Shown here piece by piece: positions 1 to 8,334 of a stretch of DNA of 16,959 bases (its first letter is position 1; the number at the start of each line of letters is the position of its first letter). The DNA comes from an uncultured Raoultella sp. GTDB lineage: Bacteria > Pseudomonadota > Gammaproteobacteria > Enterobacterales > Enterobacteriaceae. Below the pieces are notes generated by a model. The model was not told the origin of the DNA and searched no databases. It saw only the letters and a list, made by a program, of their open reading frames with translations. A program made the translations under genes and the position numbers. The stretch covers positions 1 through 16,959 of the forward strand of contig CAAEVH010000020.1 in the NCBI GenBank assembly GCA_900759445.1, written 5' to 3'.

Positions 1-1316
1 AGACGTACGCGGCCTTTGCCATCTGGATTCATGTTTTTCAGGTCGCCTTTACGCTCACCCAGAGCCTGCATGACAGAACCCTGATGCTGCTCTTCAACGT
101 CCAGCGTTACGTTTTCGAACGGCTCTTGTTTACGGCCGTCGATTTCGCGGAAGATAACTTTCGGACGGGAAACCGCCATTTCGAAACCTTCACGACGCAT
201 ATTTTCGATCAGAACCGACAGGTGCAGTTCACCACGACCGGAAACGCGGAATGCATCAGCATCCGGAGTTTCTTCAACGCGCAGCGCCACGTTATGCACC
301 AGCTCTTTGTTCAGACGGTCAAGAATCTGACGAGAGGTAACGTACTTACCTTCTTTACCACAGAACGGAGAGGTGTTAACGCAGAAGAACATGGAGACGG
401 TTGGCTCATCGACTGACAGCGCCGGCAGCGCTTCAACATTCTGCGGATCGCAGATGGTGTCAGAGATGTTCAGTTCGCCCAGACCGGTGATCGCGATGAT
501 ATCGCCCGCTTCAGCAATATCGCTGTCGATACGCTCCAGGCCCAGGTGGGTCAGAACTTTACCCACTTTACCGTTACGGGTTTTGCCTTCGCTATCAACG
601 ATAGTGACCTGCTGGTTTGGCTTCACTTTACCGCGTTTGATGCGGCCGATGCCAATGACGCCAACGTAGTTGTTGTAATCCAGCTGGGAGATTTGCATCT
701 GCAGCGGACCATCAAGGTCAACGTTCGGTGCCGGAACACGATCGACGATAGTCTGATACAGCGGAGTCATATCTTCAGCCATATCTTCGTGATCCAGACC
801 CGCAATACCGTTCAGCGCAGAAGCGTAAACGATCGGGAAGTCCAGCTGTTCGTCGGTAGCGTCGAGGTTAACGAACAGGTCGAATACCTGATCGACAACC
901 CAGTCAGGACGCGCGCCAGGACGGTCAACTTTGTTGATGACAACAATGGGCTTCAGGCCATGAGCAAATGCCTTCTTGGTTACGAAGCGCGTCTGCGGCA
1001 TTGGGCCATCCATTGCGTCAACAACCAGCAGAACGGAATCAACCATGGACATTACACGCTCAACTTCACCACCGAAGTCGGCGTGCCCAGGGGTATCAAC
1101 GATGTTGATACGGTAGTCATTCCATTTAATGGCGGTGTTTTTCGCGAGGATGGTAATCCCACGCTCTTTCTCCAAATCGTTGGAGTCCATCACTCGCTCT
1201 TGAGTTTCGGCACGCGCGTCGAACGTACCGGATTGCTGCAGCAGCTTATCAACCAGGGTAGTTTTACCATGGTCAACGTGCGCGATGATGGCGATATTAC
1301 GCAAATTTTCGATCAC
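1..1316 (-). CDS. typA: Ribosome-associated translational GTPase TypA/BipA, 3' end cut by window
   Basis: N-terminal 438 codons of about 607 in E. coli TypA, a ribosome-binding GTPase of the EF-G/LepA family involved in 50S assembly and in stress and low-temperature growth. Translation on the minus strand opens [21 protein letters not shown]1 is AHVDHGKT (residues 12-19), G3 DTPGH (74-78) and G4 NKVD (128-131). The beta-barrel domain and the EF-G-like domain follow, and the reading frame is open to the edge, where it reads GKGRVR. The start is GTG at 1314-1316, preceded by a TGAGG Shine-Dalgarno 8-10 nt away; it aligns with the E. coli N-terminus. Because of the GTG start and the missing stop, a simple ORF search overlooks this gene and shows only antisense shadows. 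It is divergent from glnA, as in E. coli. Confidence 0.97.
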   Translation of the reverse strand, partial: MIENLRNIAIIAHVDHGKTTLVDKLLQQSGTFDARAETQERVMDSNDLEKERGITILAKNTAIKWNDYRINIVDTPGHADFGGEVERVMSMVDSVLLVVDAMDGPMPQTRFVTKKAFAHGLKPIVVINKVDRPGARPDWVVDQVFDLFVNLDATDEQLDFPIVYASALNGIAGLDHEDMAEDMTPLYQTIVDRVPAPNVDLDGPLQMQISQLDYNNYVGVIGIGRIKRGKVKPNQQVTIVDSEGKTRNGKVGKVLTHLGLERIDSDIAEAGDIIAITGLGELNISDTICDPQNVEALPALSVDEPTVSMFFCVNTSPFCGKEGKYVTSRQILDRLNKELVHNVALRVEETPDADAFRVSGRGELHLSVLIENMRREGFEMAVSRPKVIFREIDGRKQEPFENVTLDVEEQHQGSVMQALGERKGDLKNMNPDGKGRVR

Positions 1317-1348
1317 AACTTTGCCTCAGGCATTAGAAATAGCGCGTT

Positions 1349-1378
1349 ATTGTACACGGATTAATCGCAGTACAAAAC
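1349..1378 (-). promoter_or_regulatory. Possible typA sigma-70 promoter
   Basis: On the minus strand a TACAAT -10 hexamer lies at 1349-1354, 32 nt upstream of the typA GTG. The -35 region (TTTTGT, 1372-1377) is a poor match. The position and the good -10 make it plausible, but nothing else supports it. Confidence 0.35.
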
Positions 1379-1422
1379 AGGATCACAAACATCCTCCACA
1401 AACAAGTATTGCAGAGTTTCTT

Positions 1423-1438
1423 TGTGATCGCTTTCACG
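1423..1438 (+). promoter_or_regulatory. CRP-binding site upstream of glnA
   Basis: TGTGA-N6-TCACG, one base from the ideal TGTGA-N6-TCACA palindrome. In E. coli cAMP-CRP activates the upstream sigma-70 promoter glnAp1. This site lies upstream of the candidate glnAp1 -10 (TATATT, 1505-1510), in agreement with that scheme. It could also affect the divergent typA gene. Confidence 0.6.
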
Positions 1439-1467
1439 GAGCGTTAAAAGGGTTATTCAAGGTCAAT

Positions 1468-1484
1468 TGCACCAAAATAGTGCC
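1468..1484 (+). promoter_or_regulatory. NtrC enhancer site 1 of glnAp2
   Basis: TGCACC-N5-AGTGCC, close to the NtrC dyad TGCACY-N5-GGTGCA. Its centre is 140 bp upstream of the start site predicted from the sigma-54 promoter, the same place as the strong enhancer in E. coli. It is exactly 32 bp (about three helical turns) from the next site, which suits cooperative binding of NtrC-P dimers. Confidence 0.88.
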
Positions 1485-1499
1485 CAATGTTCACACAAT

Positions 1500-1516
1500 T
1501 GCACTATATTGGTGCA
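1500..1516 (+). promoter_or_regulatory. NtrC enhancer site 2, overlapping glnAp1
   Basis: TGCACT-N5-GGTGCA, a nearly perfect NtrC dyad centred about -108 from glnAp2. It contains the TATATT (1505-1510) that is the likely -10 of the sigma-70 promoter glnAp1. Binding here should both activate glnAp2 and block glnAp1, as known in E. coli. Confidence 0.9.
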
Positions 1517-1518
1517 AT

Positions 1519-1559
1519 GCATTCATAATGGTGCAGCCCTTTTGCACGATGGAGTGCAT
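1519..1559 (+). promoter_or_regulatory. Weak NtrC governor sites upstream of glnAp2
   Basis: Two poorer dyads follow the enhancers. GCATTCATAATGGTGCA (1519-1535, centre about -89) keeps one good half-site. TGCACGATGGAGTGCAT (1543-1559, centre about -65) keeps both halves imperfectly. In E. coli, weak sites 3 and 4 at the same places limit glnAp2 activity at high NtrC-P. Confidence 0.6.
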
Positions 1560-1589
1560 GATAACGCCTTTTGGGGGCAATTTAAAAGT

Positions 1590-1605
1590 TGGCACAGATT
1601 TCGCT
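1590..1605 (+). promoter_or_regulatory. Sigma-54 promoter glnAp2
   Basis: TGGCACAGATTTCGCT holds the invariant GG (1591-1592) and GC (1603-1604) ten bases apart. This is the -24/-12 signature read by RpoN. The predicted start is near 1616, about 79 nt before the glnA ATG. It needs NtrC-P bound at the upstream enhancers and open-complex formation by NtrC ATP hydrolysis. Confidence 0.93.
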
Positions 1606-1694
1606 TTATATTTTTTAAGGCAACAACGCCACATTAAGCAGTTAAAAAGTTTTCGTTACCACGACGACAATGACCAATCCGGGAGAGTTTAAGT

Positions 1695-3104
1695 ATGTCC
1701 GCTGAACACGTTTTGACGATGCTGAACGAGCACGAAGTGAAGTTTGTCGATCTGCGCTTCACCGATACCAAAGGTAAAGAACAGCACGTCACAATTCCTT
1801 CTCATCAGGTAAATGCCGAATTCTTCGAAGAAGGCAAAATGTTTGATGGCTCCTCGATTGGTGGCTGGAAAGGTATTAACGAATCTGACATGGTTCTGAT
1901 GCCGGATGCGACCACTGCGCTGATCGACCCGTTCTATGAAGAACCGACGCTGATCATCCGCTGCGATATCCTGGAACCAGGTACGCTGCAGGGCTACGAC
2001 CGTGACCCGCGCTCCATCGCCAAACGCGCGGAAGAATACCTGCGCTCTACCGGTCTGGCGGACACCGTTCTGTTCGGGCCAGAACCTGAGTTCTTCCTGT
2101 TCGACGATATCCGTTTCGGTGCCTCTATCTCCGGCTCCCACGTTGCTATCGACGACATCGAAGGCGCATGGAACTCCTCCACCAAATACGAAGGTGGTAA
2201 CAAAGGTCACCGCCCAGGCGTGAAAGGCGGTTATTTCCCGGTTCCGCCGGTTGACTCCTCTCAGGACATCCGTTCTACCATGTGTATGATCATGGAAGAG
2301 ATGGGCCTGGTTGTTGAAGCTCACCACCACGAAGTGGCTACCGCGGGTCAGAACGAAATCGCTACCCGTTTCAACACCATGACCAAAAAAGCGGACGAAA
2401 TTCAGATCTACAAATACGTTGTGCACAACGTAGCGCACCGTTTCGGTAAAACCGCGACCTTCATGCCGAAGCCTATGTTCGGCGACAACGGTTCCGGTAT
2501 GCACTGCCACATGTCTCTGTCCAAGAACGGCGTTAACCTGTTCTCTGGTGACAAGTATGCAGGCCTGTCTGAACAAGCGCTGTACTACATCGGCGGCGTT
2601 ATCAAGCACGCTAAAGCGATCAACGCCCTGGCAAACCCGACCACCAACTCCTACAAGCGTCTGGTCCCGGGTTACGAAGCACCGGTCATGCTGGCTTACT
2701 CTGCCCGTAACCGTTCCGCTTCCATCCGTATCCCGGTAGTCACCTCGCCGAAAGCACGCCGTATCGAAGTGCGCTTCCCGGACCCGGCGGCTAACCCGTA
2801 CCTGTGCTTCGCAGCACTGCTGATGGCTGGCCTTGACGGTATCAAGAACAAAATCCATCCGGGCGAAGCGATGGACAAAAACCTGTACGACCTGCCGCCG
2901 GAAGAAGCGAAAGAGATCCCACAGGTTGCAGGCTCTCTGGAAGAAGCACTGAACGCGCTGGACGCTGACCGTGAGTTCCTGACGGCTGGCGGCGTGTTCA
3001 CCAACGACGCTATCGATGCTTACATCGCCCTGCGTATTGAAGAAAACGACCGCGTACGCATGACTCCGCACCCGGTTGAATTCGAACTGTACTACAGCGT
3101 CTGA
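1695..3104 (+). CDS. glnA: Type I glutamine synthetase
   Basis: Cytosolic dodecameric enzyme that makes glutamine from glutamate, ammonia and ATP; the main ammonia-assimilation step under nitrogen limitation. The protein has 469 residues, identical in length to E. coli GlnA. Visible metal and substrate residues are E130, E132, E213, E221 and E358, with the loop MFDGSS (49-54), NRSASIR (339-345) and the adenylylation tyrosine Y398 in [10 protein letters not shown]. Presence of Y398 means control by GlnE adenylylation is retained. The start ATG has a GGGAGA Shine-Dalgarno at 1680-1685. It is first in the glnA-glnL-glnG operon, driven by glnAp1 and glnAp2, with a terminator in its 3'UTR that limits read-through into glnLG. 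Confidence 0.99.
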   Translation: MSAEHVLTMLNEHEVKFVDLRFTDTKGKEQHVTIPSHQVNAEFFEEGKMFDGSSIGGWKGINESDMVLMPDATTALIDPFYEEPTLIIRCDILEPGTLQGYDRDPRSIAKRAEEYLRSTGLADTVLFGPEPEFFLFDDIRFGASISGSHVAIDDIEGAWNSSTKYEGGNKGHRPGVKGGYFPVPPVDSSQDIRSTMCMIMEEMGLVVEAHHHEVATAGQNEIATRFNTMTKKADEIQIYKYVVHNVAHRFGKTATFMPKPMFGDNGSGMHCHMSLSKNGVNLFSGDKYAGLSEQALYYIGGVIKHAKAINALANPTTNSYKRLVPGYEAPVMLAYSARNRSASIRIPVVTSPKARRIEVRFPDPAANPYLCFAALLMAGLDGIKNKIHPGEAMDKNLYDLPPEEAKEIPQVAGSLEEALNALDADREFLTAGGVFTNDAIDAYIALRIEENDRVRMTPHPVEFELYYSV

Positions 3105-3204
3105 TTTTGCTGTAAATCCCCGGTATTCCGTGTTGTGGCGTGGGGTACCGTGGATATTTTGTTGCCGTGGAAACTTTCAGCCCATCTCAGGATGGGCTTT
3201 TTTC
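3100..3204 (+). ncRNA. glnZ: Probable 3'UTR-derived sRNA GlnZ
   Basis: The roughly 100 nt between the glnA stop and its terminator correspond to the region from which enterobacteria release the Hfq-bound sRNA GlnZ by RNase E processing of glnA mRNA. GlnZ links nitrogen status to carbon flux, with sucA among reported targets. What I see is a U-rich start after the stop codon, an unstructured stretch with no ORF of its own, and a strong 3' hairpin with a U-run typical of Hfq-bound RNAs. The 5' boundary is approximate, because it depends on processing. Identity rests on position and architecture, not on a sequence match I could run. Confidence 0.55.
3179..3203 (+). terminator. Rho-independent terminator after glnA
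   Basis: AGCCCATC / GATGGGCT stem of 8 bp with TCAG loop, followed by TTTTT. It attenuates transcription between glnA and glnLG, so NtrB/NtrC are made in smaller amounts than glutamine synthetase, and it would form the 3' end of GlnZ. Confidence 0.92.
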
Positions 3205-3248
3205 TCCACCAACACTCTGATCTCATGCGCTTTTTATCTATAAAAAGC

Positions 3249-3270
3249 TATACTGCACTAAAATGGTGCA
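3249..3270 (+). promoter_or_regulatory. glnLp promoter -10 with overlapping NtrC operator
   Basis: TATACT (3249-3254) fits a sigma-70 -10 and overlaps by one base a consensus-grade NtrC dyad, TGCACT-N5-GGTGCA (3254-3270), just upstream of glnL. No good -35 is visible. In E. coli NtrC bound here represses glnLp, giving a low basal supply of NtrB and NtrC in nitrogen excess. The near-perfect dyad implies tight autorepression. Confidence 0.8.
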
Positions 3271-3291
3271 CTCTTTTCAGGAGACTGTCAG

Positions 3292-4341
3292 ATGGCAACA
3301 GGCACTCAGCCCGATGCTGGGCAGATCCTTAACTCTTTAATCAACAGTATCTTACTGGTCGATGACGACCTGGCGGTGCATTACGCGAACCCGGCCGCGC
3401 AGCAGCTGCTGGCGCAAAGTTCACGTAAGCTCTTTGGCACGCCGCTTCCGGAACTGTTGAGCTACTTTTCACTGAATATCGGCCTGATGCAGGAAAGCCT
3501 GCTGGCGGGCCAGGGCTTTACCGACAACGAAGTGACGCTGGTTATCGATGGCCGCTCGCATATCCTGTCTCTGACCGCACAGCGCCTGCCTGAAGGCTAT
3601 ATCCTGCTGGAGATGGCACCGATGGATAACCAGCGACGCCTGAGCCAGGAGCAGCTGCAGCACGCCCAGCAAATCGCGGCGCGGGATTTGGTTCGCGGGT
3701 TGGCCCATGAGATCAAAAATCCTTTAGGCGGCCTGAGAGGCGCAGCGCAATTGTTGAGTAAAGCGCTGCCTGACCCGGCGTTGATGGAATACACCAACGT
3801 GATTATTGAACAGGCCGATCGCTTAAGAAATCTGGTCGACCGCCTGCTGGGGCCGCAGCATCCCGGGATGCACGTTACCGAAAGCATCCATAAGGTCGCC
3901 GAACGGGTTGTGAAGCTGGTCTCGATGGAACTGCCGGATAACGTCAAACTGGTCCGCGATTACGACCCGAGCCTGCCGGAGCTTCCTCATGACCCGGACC
4001 AGATCGAACAGGTTCTGCTGAATGTCGTACGCAACGCGCTGCAGGCGCTGGGGCCAGAAGGTGGCGAGATCATCCTGCGCACCCGTACCGCCTTTCAGCT
4101 GACGCTGCACGGCGTACGTTACCGCCTCACCGCGCGTATTGACGTCGAGGACAACGGCCCGGGAATTCCGTCCCACTTACAGGATACGCTGTTCTACCCC
4201 ATGGTTAGCGGTCGCGAAGGCGGTACCGGTCTGGGGCTCTCCATTGCCCGCAGTCTTATCGATCAGCACTCCGGCAAAATTGAATTTACCAGTTGGCCAG
4301 GACATACCGAATTCTCGGTGTACCTGCCTATTCGGAAGTAG
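3292..4341 (+). CDS. glnL: Nitrogen sensor histidine kinase/phosphatase NtrB
   Basis: Cytoplasmic two-component sensor that phosphorylates NtrC when nitrogen is scarce and dephosphorylates it when PII (GlnB) binds. It has 349 residues, equal to E. coli GlnL, with no membrane segment. An N-terminal PAS-type domain covers about 1-115. The H-box HEIKNP carries phospho-acceptor H139. The N-box NVVRNA (244-249), DNGPG (287-291) and GGTGLGL (310-316) form the ATP-binding domain. The ATG is preceded by AGGAG. It is separated from glnA by a terminator and the NtrC-repressed promoter glnLp, and from glnG by 8 nt, so the two are co-translated. Confidence 0.98.
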   Translation: MATGTQPDAGQILNSLINSILLVDDDLAVHYANPAAQQLLAQSSRKLFGTPLPELLSYFSLNIGLMQESLLAGQGFTDNEVTLVIDGRSHILSLTAQRLPEGYILLEMAPMDNQRRLSQEQLQHAQQIAARDLVRGLAHEIKNPLGGLRGAAQLLSKALPDPALMEYTNVIIEQADRLRNLVDRLLGPQHPGMHVTESIHKVAERVVKLVSMELPDNVKLVRDYDPSLPELPHDPDQIEQVLLNVVRNALQALGPEGGEIILRTRTAFQLTLHGVRYRLTARIDVEDNGPGIPSHLQDTLFYPMVSGREGGTGLGLSIARSLIDQHSGKIEFTSWPGHTEFSVYLPIRK

Positions 4342-4349
4342 AGGTGTTT

Positions 4350-5759
4350 ATGCAACGAGGGATAGCCTGGATCGTTGATGACGATAGCTCCATCCGTTGG
4401 GTGCTTGAACGCGCGCTCACCGGAGCAGGCTTAAGTTGTACAACGTTTGAAAGCGGCAACGAGGTGCTTGATGCACTCACCACCAAAACCCCGGATGTAC
4501 TGTTATCTGATATCCGGATGCCGGGAATGGATGGGTTGGCGTTACTGAAACAAATCAAACAGCGTCACCCAATGCTTCCGGTCATCATAATGACCGCGCA
4601 TTCGGATCTGGACGCGGCGGTCAGCGCCTATCAGCAAGGTGCCTTTGACTATCTGCCCAAACCTTTTGATATCGATGAAGCGGTGGCGCTGGTTGATCGG
4701 GCGATTAGCCATTACCAGGAACAGCAGCAGCCGCGTAATGCGCCGATTAATAGCCCGACGGCCGATATCATCGGCGAAGCGCCGGCAATGCAGGACGTCT
4801 TTCGCATCATCGGGCGCCTGTCGCGTTCATCAATCAGCGTATTGATCAACGGCGAATCCGGTACCGGTAAAGAGCTGGTTGCGCACGCCCTGCACCGCCA
4901 TAGCCCGCGGGCAAAAGCGCCGTTTATCGCACTGAATATGGCTGCAATCCCAAAAGACCTGATCGAATCTGAACTTTTCGGTCACGAAAAAGGGGCATTT
5001 ACCGGCGCCAATACCGTACGTCAGGGACGTTTTGAGCAGGCTGACGGTGGGACTTTGTTCCTCGATGAGATCGGCGATATGCCGCTTGATGTACAGACGC
5101 GCCTGCTGCGCGTGCTGGCCGATGGCCAGTTCTATCGCGTTGGCGGCTATGCGCCGGTGAAGGTAGACGTGCGAATTATTGCGGCAACCCACCAGAACCT
5201 TGAGCAGCGCGTGCAGGAAGGAAAGTTCCGTGAGGACCTGTTCCACCGCCTGAACGTGATTCGCGTTCATCTGCCGCCGCTGCGCGAGCGCCGCGAAGAT
5301 ATTCCCCGCCTGGCGCGGCACTTCCTGCAAATTGCCGCCCGCGAACTGGGGGTCGAAGCCAAGCTGCTTCATCCGGAGACGGAAACCGCACTCACCCGTT
5401 TAGCCTGGCCTGGTAACGTCCGCCAGCTGGAGAACACCTGCCGCTGGCTGACGGTGATGGCAGCAGGCCAGGAGGTTCTGACGCAGGATCTTCCCAGCGA
5501 ACTGTTTGAAACCGCGATTCCCGATAGCCCGACGCATATGCAACCGGACAGCTGGGCAACCTTACTGGGACAGTGGGCCGATCGCGCTCTACGTTCCGGT
5601 CATCAAAACCTGCTTTCTGAAGCGCAGCCGGAGATGGAGCGGACGCTGCTTACTACTGCCCTGCGTCATACGCAAGGGCATAAGCAGGAAGCCGCGCGAC
5701 TGCTAGGATGGGGACGTAATACGCTAACGCGCAAGCTGAAAGAGTTAGGAATGGAGTAA
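4350..5759 (+). CDS. glnG: Nitrogen regulator NtrC, sigma-54 enhancer-binding activator
   Basis: Response regulator that activates sigma-54 promoters such as glnAp2 under nitrogen limitation. It has 469 residues. The receiver domain carries D54 as phosphorylation site, with acid pocket D10-D12 and K104 in YLPKPF. The AAA+ domain has Walker A GESGTGKE (168-175), the sigma-54 contact loop GAFTGA (215-220) and Walker B GGTLFLDE (233-240). A Fis-type helix-turn-helix sits at about 440-465. I chose the ATG at 4350 (MQRGIAW), which matches the E. coli start and has GAGG five nt upstream. An in-frame start at 4293 would overlap the glnL end by 49 nt and add 19 residues unlike the family. Confidence 0.98.
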   Translation: MQRGIAWIVDDDSSIRWVLERALTGAGLSCTTFESGNEVLDALTTKTPDVLLSDIRMPGMDGLALLKQIKQRHPMLPVIIMTAHSDLDAAVSAYQQGAFDYLPKPFDIDEAVALVDRAISHYQEQQQPRNAPINSPTADIIGEAPAMQDVFRIIGRLSRSSISVLINGESGTGKELVAHALHRHSPRAKAPFIALNMAAIPKDLIESELFGHEKGAFTGANTVRQGRFEQADGGTLFLDEIGDMPLDVQTRLLRVLADGQFYRVGGYAPVKVDVRIIAATHQNLEQRVQEGKFREDLFHRLNVIRVHLPPLRERREDIPRLARHFLQIAARELGVEAKLLHPETETALTRLAWPGNVRQLENTCRWLTVMAAGQEVLTQDLPSELFETAIPDSPTHMQPDSWATLLGQWADRALRSGHQNLLSEAQPEMERTLLTTALRHTQGHKQEAARLLGWGRNTLTRKLKELGME

Positions 5760-5769
5760 TGCTTCGCTG

Positions 5770-5796
5770 TCCCGGCAGGCCTGTCGCCCGCCGGGA
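5770..5796. repeat. GC-rich hairpin between convergent glnG and hemN
   Basis: TCCCGGC / GCCGGGA, a 7-bp stem around a 13-base loop, fills most of the 43-bp gap between the two convergent stop codons. No U-run follows on either side, so it is a weak terminator at best. Its base pattern resembles the REP/PU palindromes often found between enterobacterial genes. Confidence 0.5.
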
Positions 5797-5802
5797 TAGT
5801 GT

Positions 5803-7176
5803 TTAAATTACCCGGGAGAACTGCTGCATCCGCGCTTTCTGACGCAGATAGGCGTCAAAGCACATGCAGATGTTGCGAATCAGCAGACGGCCTTTTGCCG
5901 TCACCTGAATGCCCTTGTCATCCACATCCACCAGCCCATCTTTTGCCAGCGGTGCCAGCAGCGCCAGATCGTCGGCAAAATAACGCTGAAAATCCAGTTC
6001 CCACCGCGTTTCCACCGCAGAGAAATCGAGATGGAACTGGCAAATCAATGCCTTAATAACGTCACGACGAATACAGTCATCGCGGGTCAACGCGATGCCG
6101 CGCCAGAGCGCATCTCCGGTTTCATCAACCTGTTGATAATAGAGCTTCAGCTCTTTCTGGTTCTGCGCGTAGCAGTCGCCAATCATGCTGATCGCCGACA
6201 CCCCCATCCCCAGCAGGTCGGTATCGCCCTGAGTGGTGTAACCCTGGAAATTGCGGTGCAGGACGCCGTCGCGCTGAGCAATGGCCAGCTCGTCATCCGG
6301 ACGGGCAAAGTGATCCATGCCGATAAACTGATAGCCGGCGTCGGTGAGTGAGACAATGGTCTCCTGCAGGATATCCAGCTTCTGTTCCGCCGAAGGCAGG
6401 TCGGCATCTTTGATTTTACGCTGAGCGGCGAAGAGCGTCGGCAGATGCGCATAGTTGAATACGCTCAGACGATCGGGGTTGAGCTCGGCCACTTTTTGCA
6501 GCGTAAAGGCAAAACTCTCCGGCGTTTGTTTCGGCAGGCCGTAAATCAGATCGATATTCGTCGAGGTAAAACCAATTTCACGCGCATGGTTGAGCAGGGC
6601 AAAGATAAACGCCTCATCCTGCTCGCGGTTCACCAGCCGCTGAACCTCTTTATTGAAATCCTGCACGCCCATGCTCAACCGGTTAAAGCCTTCCGATCGG
6701 AGATGATCCAGAACATCCAGTTCAATTTCACGCGGATCGACTTCAATCGAGATCTCTGCATCGGCGTTAAAACTGAAATGGCTGCGCAACAAACGCATTA
6801 AGCGGCTGATTTGCGCTTTATTCAGGTAAGTGGGAGTACCGCCGCCCCAGTGCAGCTGGTGCACCTGACGCCCGGCAAAGAGCGGCGCGCGATGAATAAT
6901 TTCCTGCTCCAGCACATCCAGGTACTGGTCGGCTTTATGCTGCTGGCGAGTCACAATTTTGTTGCAGCCACAGAAATAGCAGAGCTTGTGACAAAACGGA
7001 ATATGCACATACAGCGATAGCGGACGCTGCGGGTAGCGAGCTACCGCCGCGTCAAATTCTGCCGCACCGAACTCAGGCGAAAACTCCAGTGCGGTGGGGT
7101 ATGAGGTATAACGTGGCCCCGAATAGTTATATTTCTGGATCAGGGCCAGATCCCAGTCGATTAACTGCACAGACAT
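5803..7176 (-). CDS. hemN: Oxygen-independent coproporphyrinogen III oxidase
   Basis: Radical-SAM enzyme that oxidatively decarboxylates coproporphyrinogen III to protoporphyrinogen IX in heme synthesis without oxygen. It has 457 residues from the ATG at 7174-7176 (MSVQLIDWDL), the length and N-terminus of E. coli HemN. The [4Fe-4S] ligands C62, C66 and C69 lie in CHKLCYFCGC, with the adjacent conserved C71; GGGTP (111-115) contributes to SAM binding. A strong AAGGAGTG Shine-Dalgarno precedes this ATG, so a 28-residue in-frame upstream extension is not needed. It lies behind yihI and a small ORF whose TGA stop overlaps this Shine-Dalgarno, suggesting co-transcription and possible coupling. 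Confidence 0.98.
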   Translation of the reverse strand: MSVQLIDWDLALIQKYNYSGPRYTSYPTALEFSPEFGAAEFDAAVARYPQRPLSLYVHIPFCHKLCYFCGCNKIVTRQQHKADQYLDVLEQEIIHRAPLFAGRQVHQLHWGGGTPTYLNKAQISRLMRLLRSHFSFNADAEISIEVDPREIELDVLDHLRSEGFNRLSMGVQDFNKEVQRLVNREQDEAFIFALLNHAREIGFTSTNIDLIYGLPKQTPESFAFTLQKVAELNPDRLSVFNYAHLPTLFAAQRKIKDADLPSAEQKLDILQETIVSLTDAGYQFIGMDHFARPDDELAIAQRDGVLHRNFQGYTTQGDTDLLGMGVSAISMIGDCYAQNQKELKLYYQQVDETGDALWRGIALTRDDCIRRDVIKALICQFHLDFSAVETRWELDFQRYFADDLALLAPLAKDGLVDVDDKGIQVTAKGRLLIRNICMCFDAYLRQKARMQQFSRVI

Positions 7177-7178
7177 GC

Positions 7179-7361
7179 TCACTCCTTCCGATGGTGCCGT
7201 CGGCGGGTACGCCGCCCCGGCCCAACCGCACCTCGGGTAATGAGCCGGTTGCGCAGCCATTTCTGACGCCGCGACAACCGTCGTAGTTTAACGAATAACC
7301 ACAGCAGATAACATACAACCAAAAGGGTTATAAGCAGGACCGGGAATCCGATTGAGTGCAA
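7179..7361 (-). CDS. Possible 60-residue single-pass membrane protein between yihI and hemN
   Basis: I do not recognise a named gene. The ORF begins with TTG, two codons after the yihI TAA and in the same frame, and ends with TGA inside the hemN Shine-Dalgarno. The product has one hydrophobic stretch (about residues 5-24) followed by a strongly basic tail rich in Arg, with RRTRRRHHRKE at the end. No Shine-Dalgarno stands out before the TTG, although the end of yihI could provide coupling. In some other gammaproteobacteria a DUF2489-type membrane protein gene lies between yihI and hemN. This may be a shortened relic of it (inference), or non-coding spacer that happens to be open. Confidence 0.35.
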   Translation of the reverse strand: MHSIGFPVLLITLLVVCYLLWLFVKLRRLSRRQKWLRNRLITRGAVGPGRRTRRRHHRKE

Positions 7362-7364
7362 ACG

Positions 7365-7871
7365 TTAGTTTCCACCCTTCAGCAGACGCATCATATCTTC
7401 CTGACGCTCTTCTTCTTCCTCATCCTCGTCATCATCGTAGGACAGGCCAAGCTGCTGCATCAGCTCATCAATACGATCGAGTTTGGCATCGACCCACGAC
7501 TGCTCTTCAGCATTCAGGGTGCCGCCCTCTTCCAGACGTTCCAGCAGCGCGTCCAGGCGCTCATCGTTTTCCAGCAAATCCAGCTCAGCCTGTGGTGAAA
7601 GCATAGGTTTCTCGCTCTTCGGTTTGTGCTGCTTAGGAGCCGGGGTGCTTTCAGTCACGCCCAGCGGAATCGGTTTTTTACTCCCAATACGCGGATCTTG
7701 CTGCTGGCTCTGTTTTTTGCCGGATGATGCGGCATCACCGCCGGTTGCGCGACTTCCTGCCGCGTGACCACGATGTTTCTTCTGGCGTTTGCGATCGCGG
7801 GATTCCTGATTCATTTCTTCACGTGTCTTGCGATGCGTTTTGCCACGGGGTACGGATGTCGGTTTTTTCAT
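7365..7871 (-). CDS. yihI: Der GTPase-activating protein YihI
   Basis: Small cytosolic regulator that stimulates the GTPase Der (EngA) and thereby modulates 50S ribosome assembly. It has 168 residues against 169 in E. coli. The N-terminal half is highly basic and low in complexity ([18 protein letters not shown]), followed by the conserved [16 protein letters not shown] segment. A helical region then contains [14 protein letters not shown] and [18 protein letters not shown], and the tail is an acidic [10 protein letters not shown] run. The ATG at 7869-7871 (MKKPTS) matches the family N-terminus; a further 21 in-frame upstream codons are not conserved. It sits downstream of csrC on the same strand and upstream of hemN. 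Confidence 0.95.
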   Translation of the reverse strand: MKKPTSVPRGKTHRKTREEMNQESRDRKRQKKHRGHAAGSRATGGDAASSGKKQSQQQDPRIGSKKPIPLGVTESTPAPKQHKPKSEKPMLSPQAELDLLENDERLDALLERLEEGGTLNAEEQSWVDAKLDRIDELMQQLGLSYDDDEDEEEEERQEDMMRLLKGGN

Positions 7872-7899
7872 ATAGGTAATCTTCAGATTCGTTTTCTTC

Positions 7900-7929
7900 A
7901 GTATAGAATTGAGGCGGAATCTAGCAGAA
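7900..7929 (-). promoter_or_regulatory. Possible yihI promoter
   Basis: A TATACT -10 on the minus strand (7900-7905) lies between the csrC terminator and the yihI start, 29 nt before the ATG. The -35 hexamer is weak (TTCTGC, 7924-7929, 18-bp spacer). It would let yihI be expressed independently of csrC. Confidence 0.4.
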
Positions 7930-7940
7930 AGCAAGCAAAG

Positions 7941-7969
7941 AAAAAAGGCGACAGATTACTCTGTCGCCT
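7941..7969 (-). terminator. Terminator of csrC
   Basis: Stem AGGCGACAG (7946-7954) / CTGTCGCCT (7961-7969) with a six-base loop. On the minus strand it is followed by T6, and by A-rich sequence on the other side. It forms the 3' end of CsrC. Confidence 0.93.
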
Positions 7970-8189
7970 TTTTCCTCACTGACAACCCTTAGCGGGTTTC
8001 CACTTTCCCTGTTAGCTCACGACGCACCCTGTCTTTCCTTTAGCAAATAACAGTCCCTGTTATCTCCCTTTCCTTGTTAAAACGTCTCCAGACGTTTGTC
8101 ATCCTGACATTAATCCCGGGTCTTCGCCTCCCTGGCGCTCCTGACAACTCATCCTGAGTCACTTTCCTGCCGGCTTCCTCGCCTGTGCC
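7941..8189 (-). ncRNA. csrC: CsrC, CsrA-sequestering regulatory RNA
   Basis: An RNA of about 249 nt on the minus strand, between yihI and yihA as in E. coli. Reading it 5' to 3' I count about 15 GGA triplets, many as AGGA or CAGGA in predicted loops (CAGGATGAG, CAGGAGCG, CAGGATGAC, AAGGAAAG). Repeated GGA is the signature of an RNA that binds many CsrA dimers and relieves CsrA repression. It ends in GGCGACAG / CTGTCGCC with a U-run, a terminator like that of E. coli CsrC. The 5' end near 8189 is inferred from a TAAAGT -10 at 8194-8199. Its level should depend on BarA-UvrY. Confidence 0.9.
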
Positions 8190-8334
8190 CATTACTTTAC
8201 CGTTTTAATCAAATCCTACAACCAACCACAAAGTAAAAATGGCTATTTAAGATTGTTCTATACAGTTAATTGTATGAATTTTAATGCTTTAACACTATCC
8301 ACACCGTCGTTTCTCATCGATTGCCTCGACATTG

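Noticed and set aside
546..1364. 272-codon plus-strand ORF
   Set aside because: Shadow of typA, which is read on the minus strand through the whole region.
1689..3071. 460-codon ORF antisense to glnA
   Set aside because: It lies entirely opposite glnA, whose strong codon bias (few codons giving reverse stops) leaves the antisense frame open. It has no ribosome-binding site and its composition is that of reversed codons.
3135..3332. 65-codon ORF between glnA and glnL
   Set aside because: It runs through the glnA terminator, the glnLp promoter and into glnL in another frame; it has no ribosome-binding site.
7352..7767. Overlapping plus-strand ORFs opposite yihI
   Set aside because: They are reverse readings of the acidic tail and helical region of yihI; the leucine-rich look comes from complement GAA/GAG codons.
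7764..7982. 72-codon plus-strand ORF near the csrC terminator
   Set aside because: It begins opposite yihI and passes through the csrC terminator hairpin; no promoter or Shine-Dalgarno supports it.
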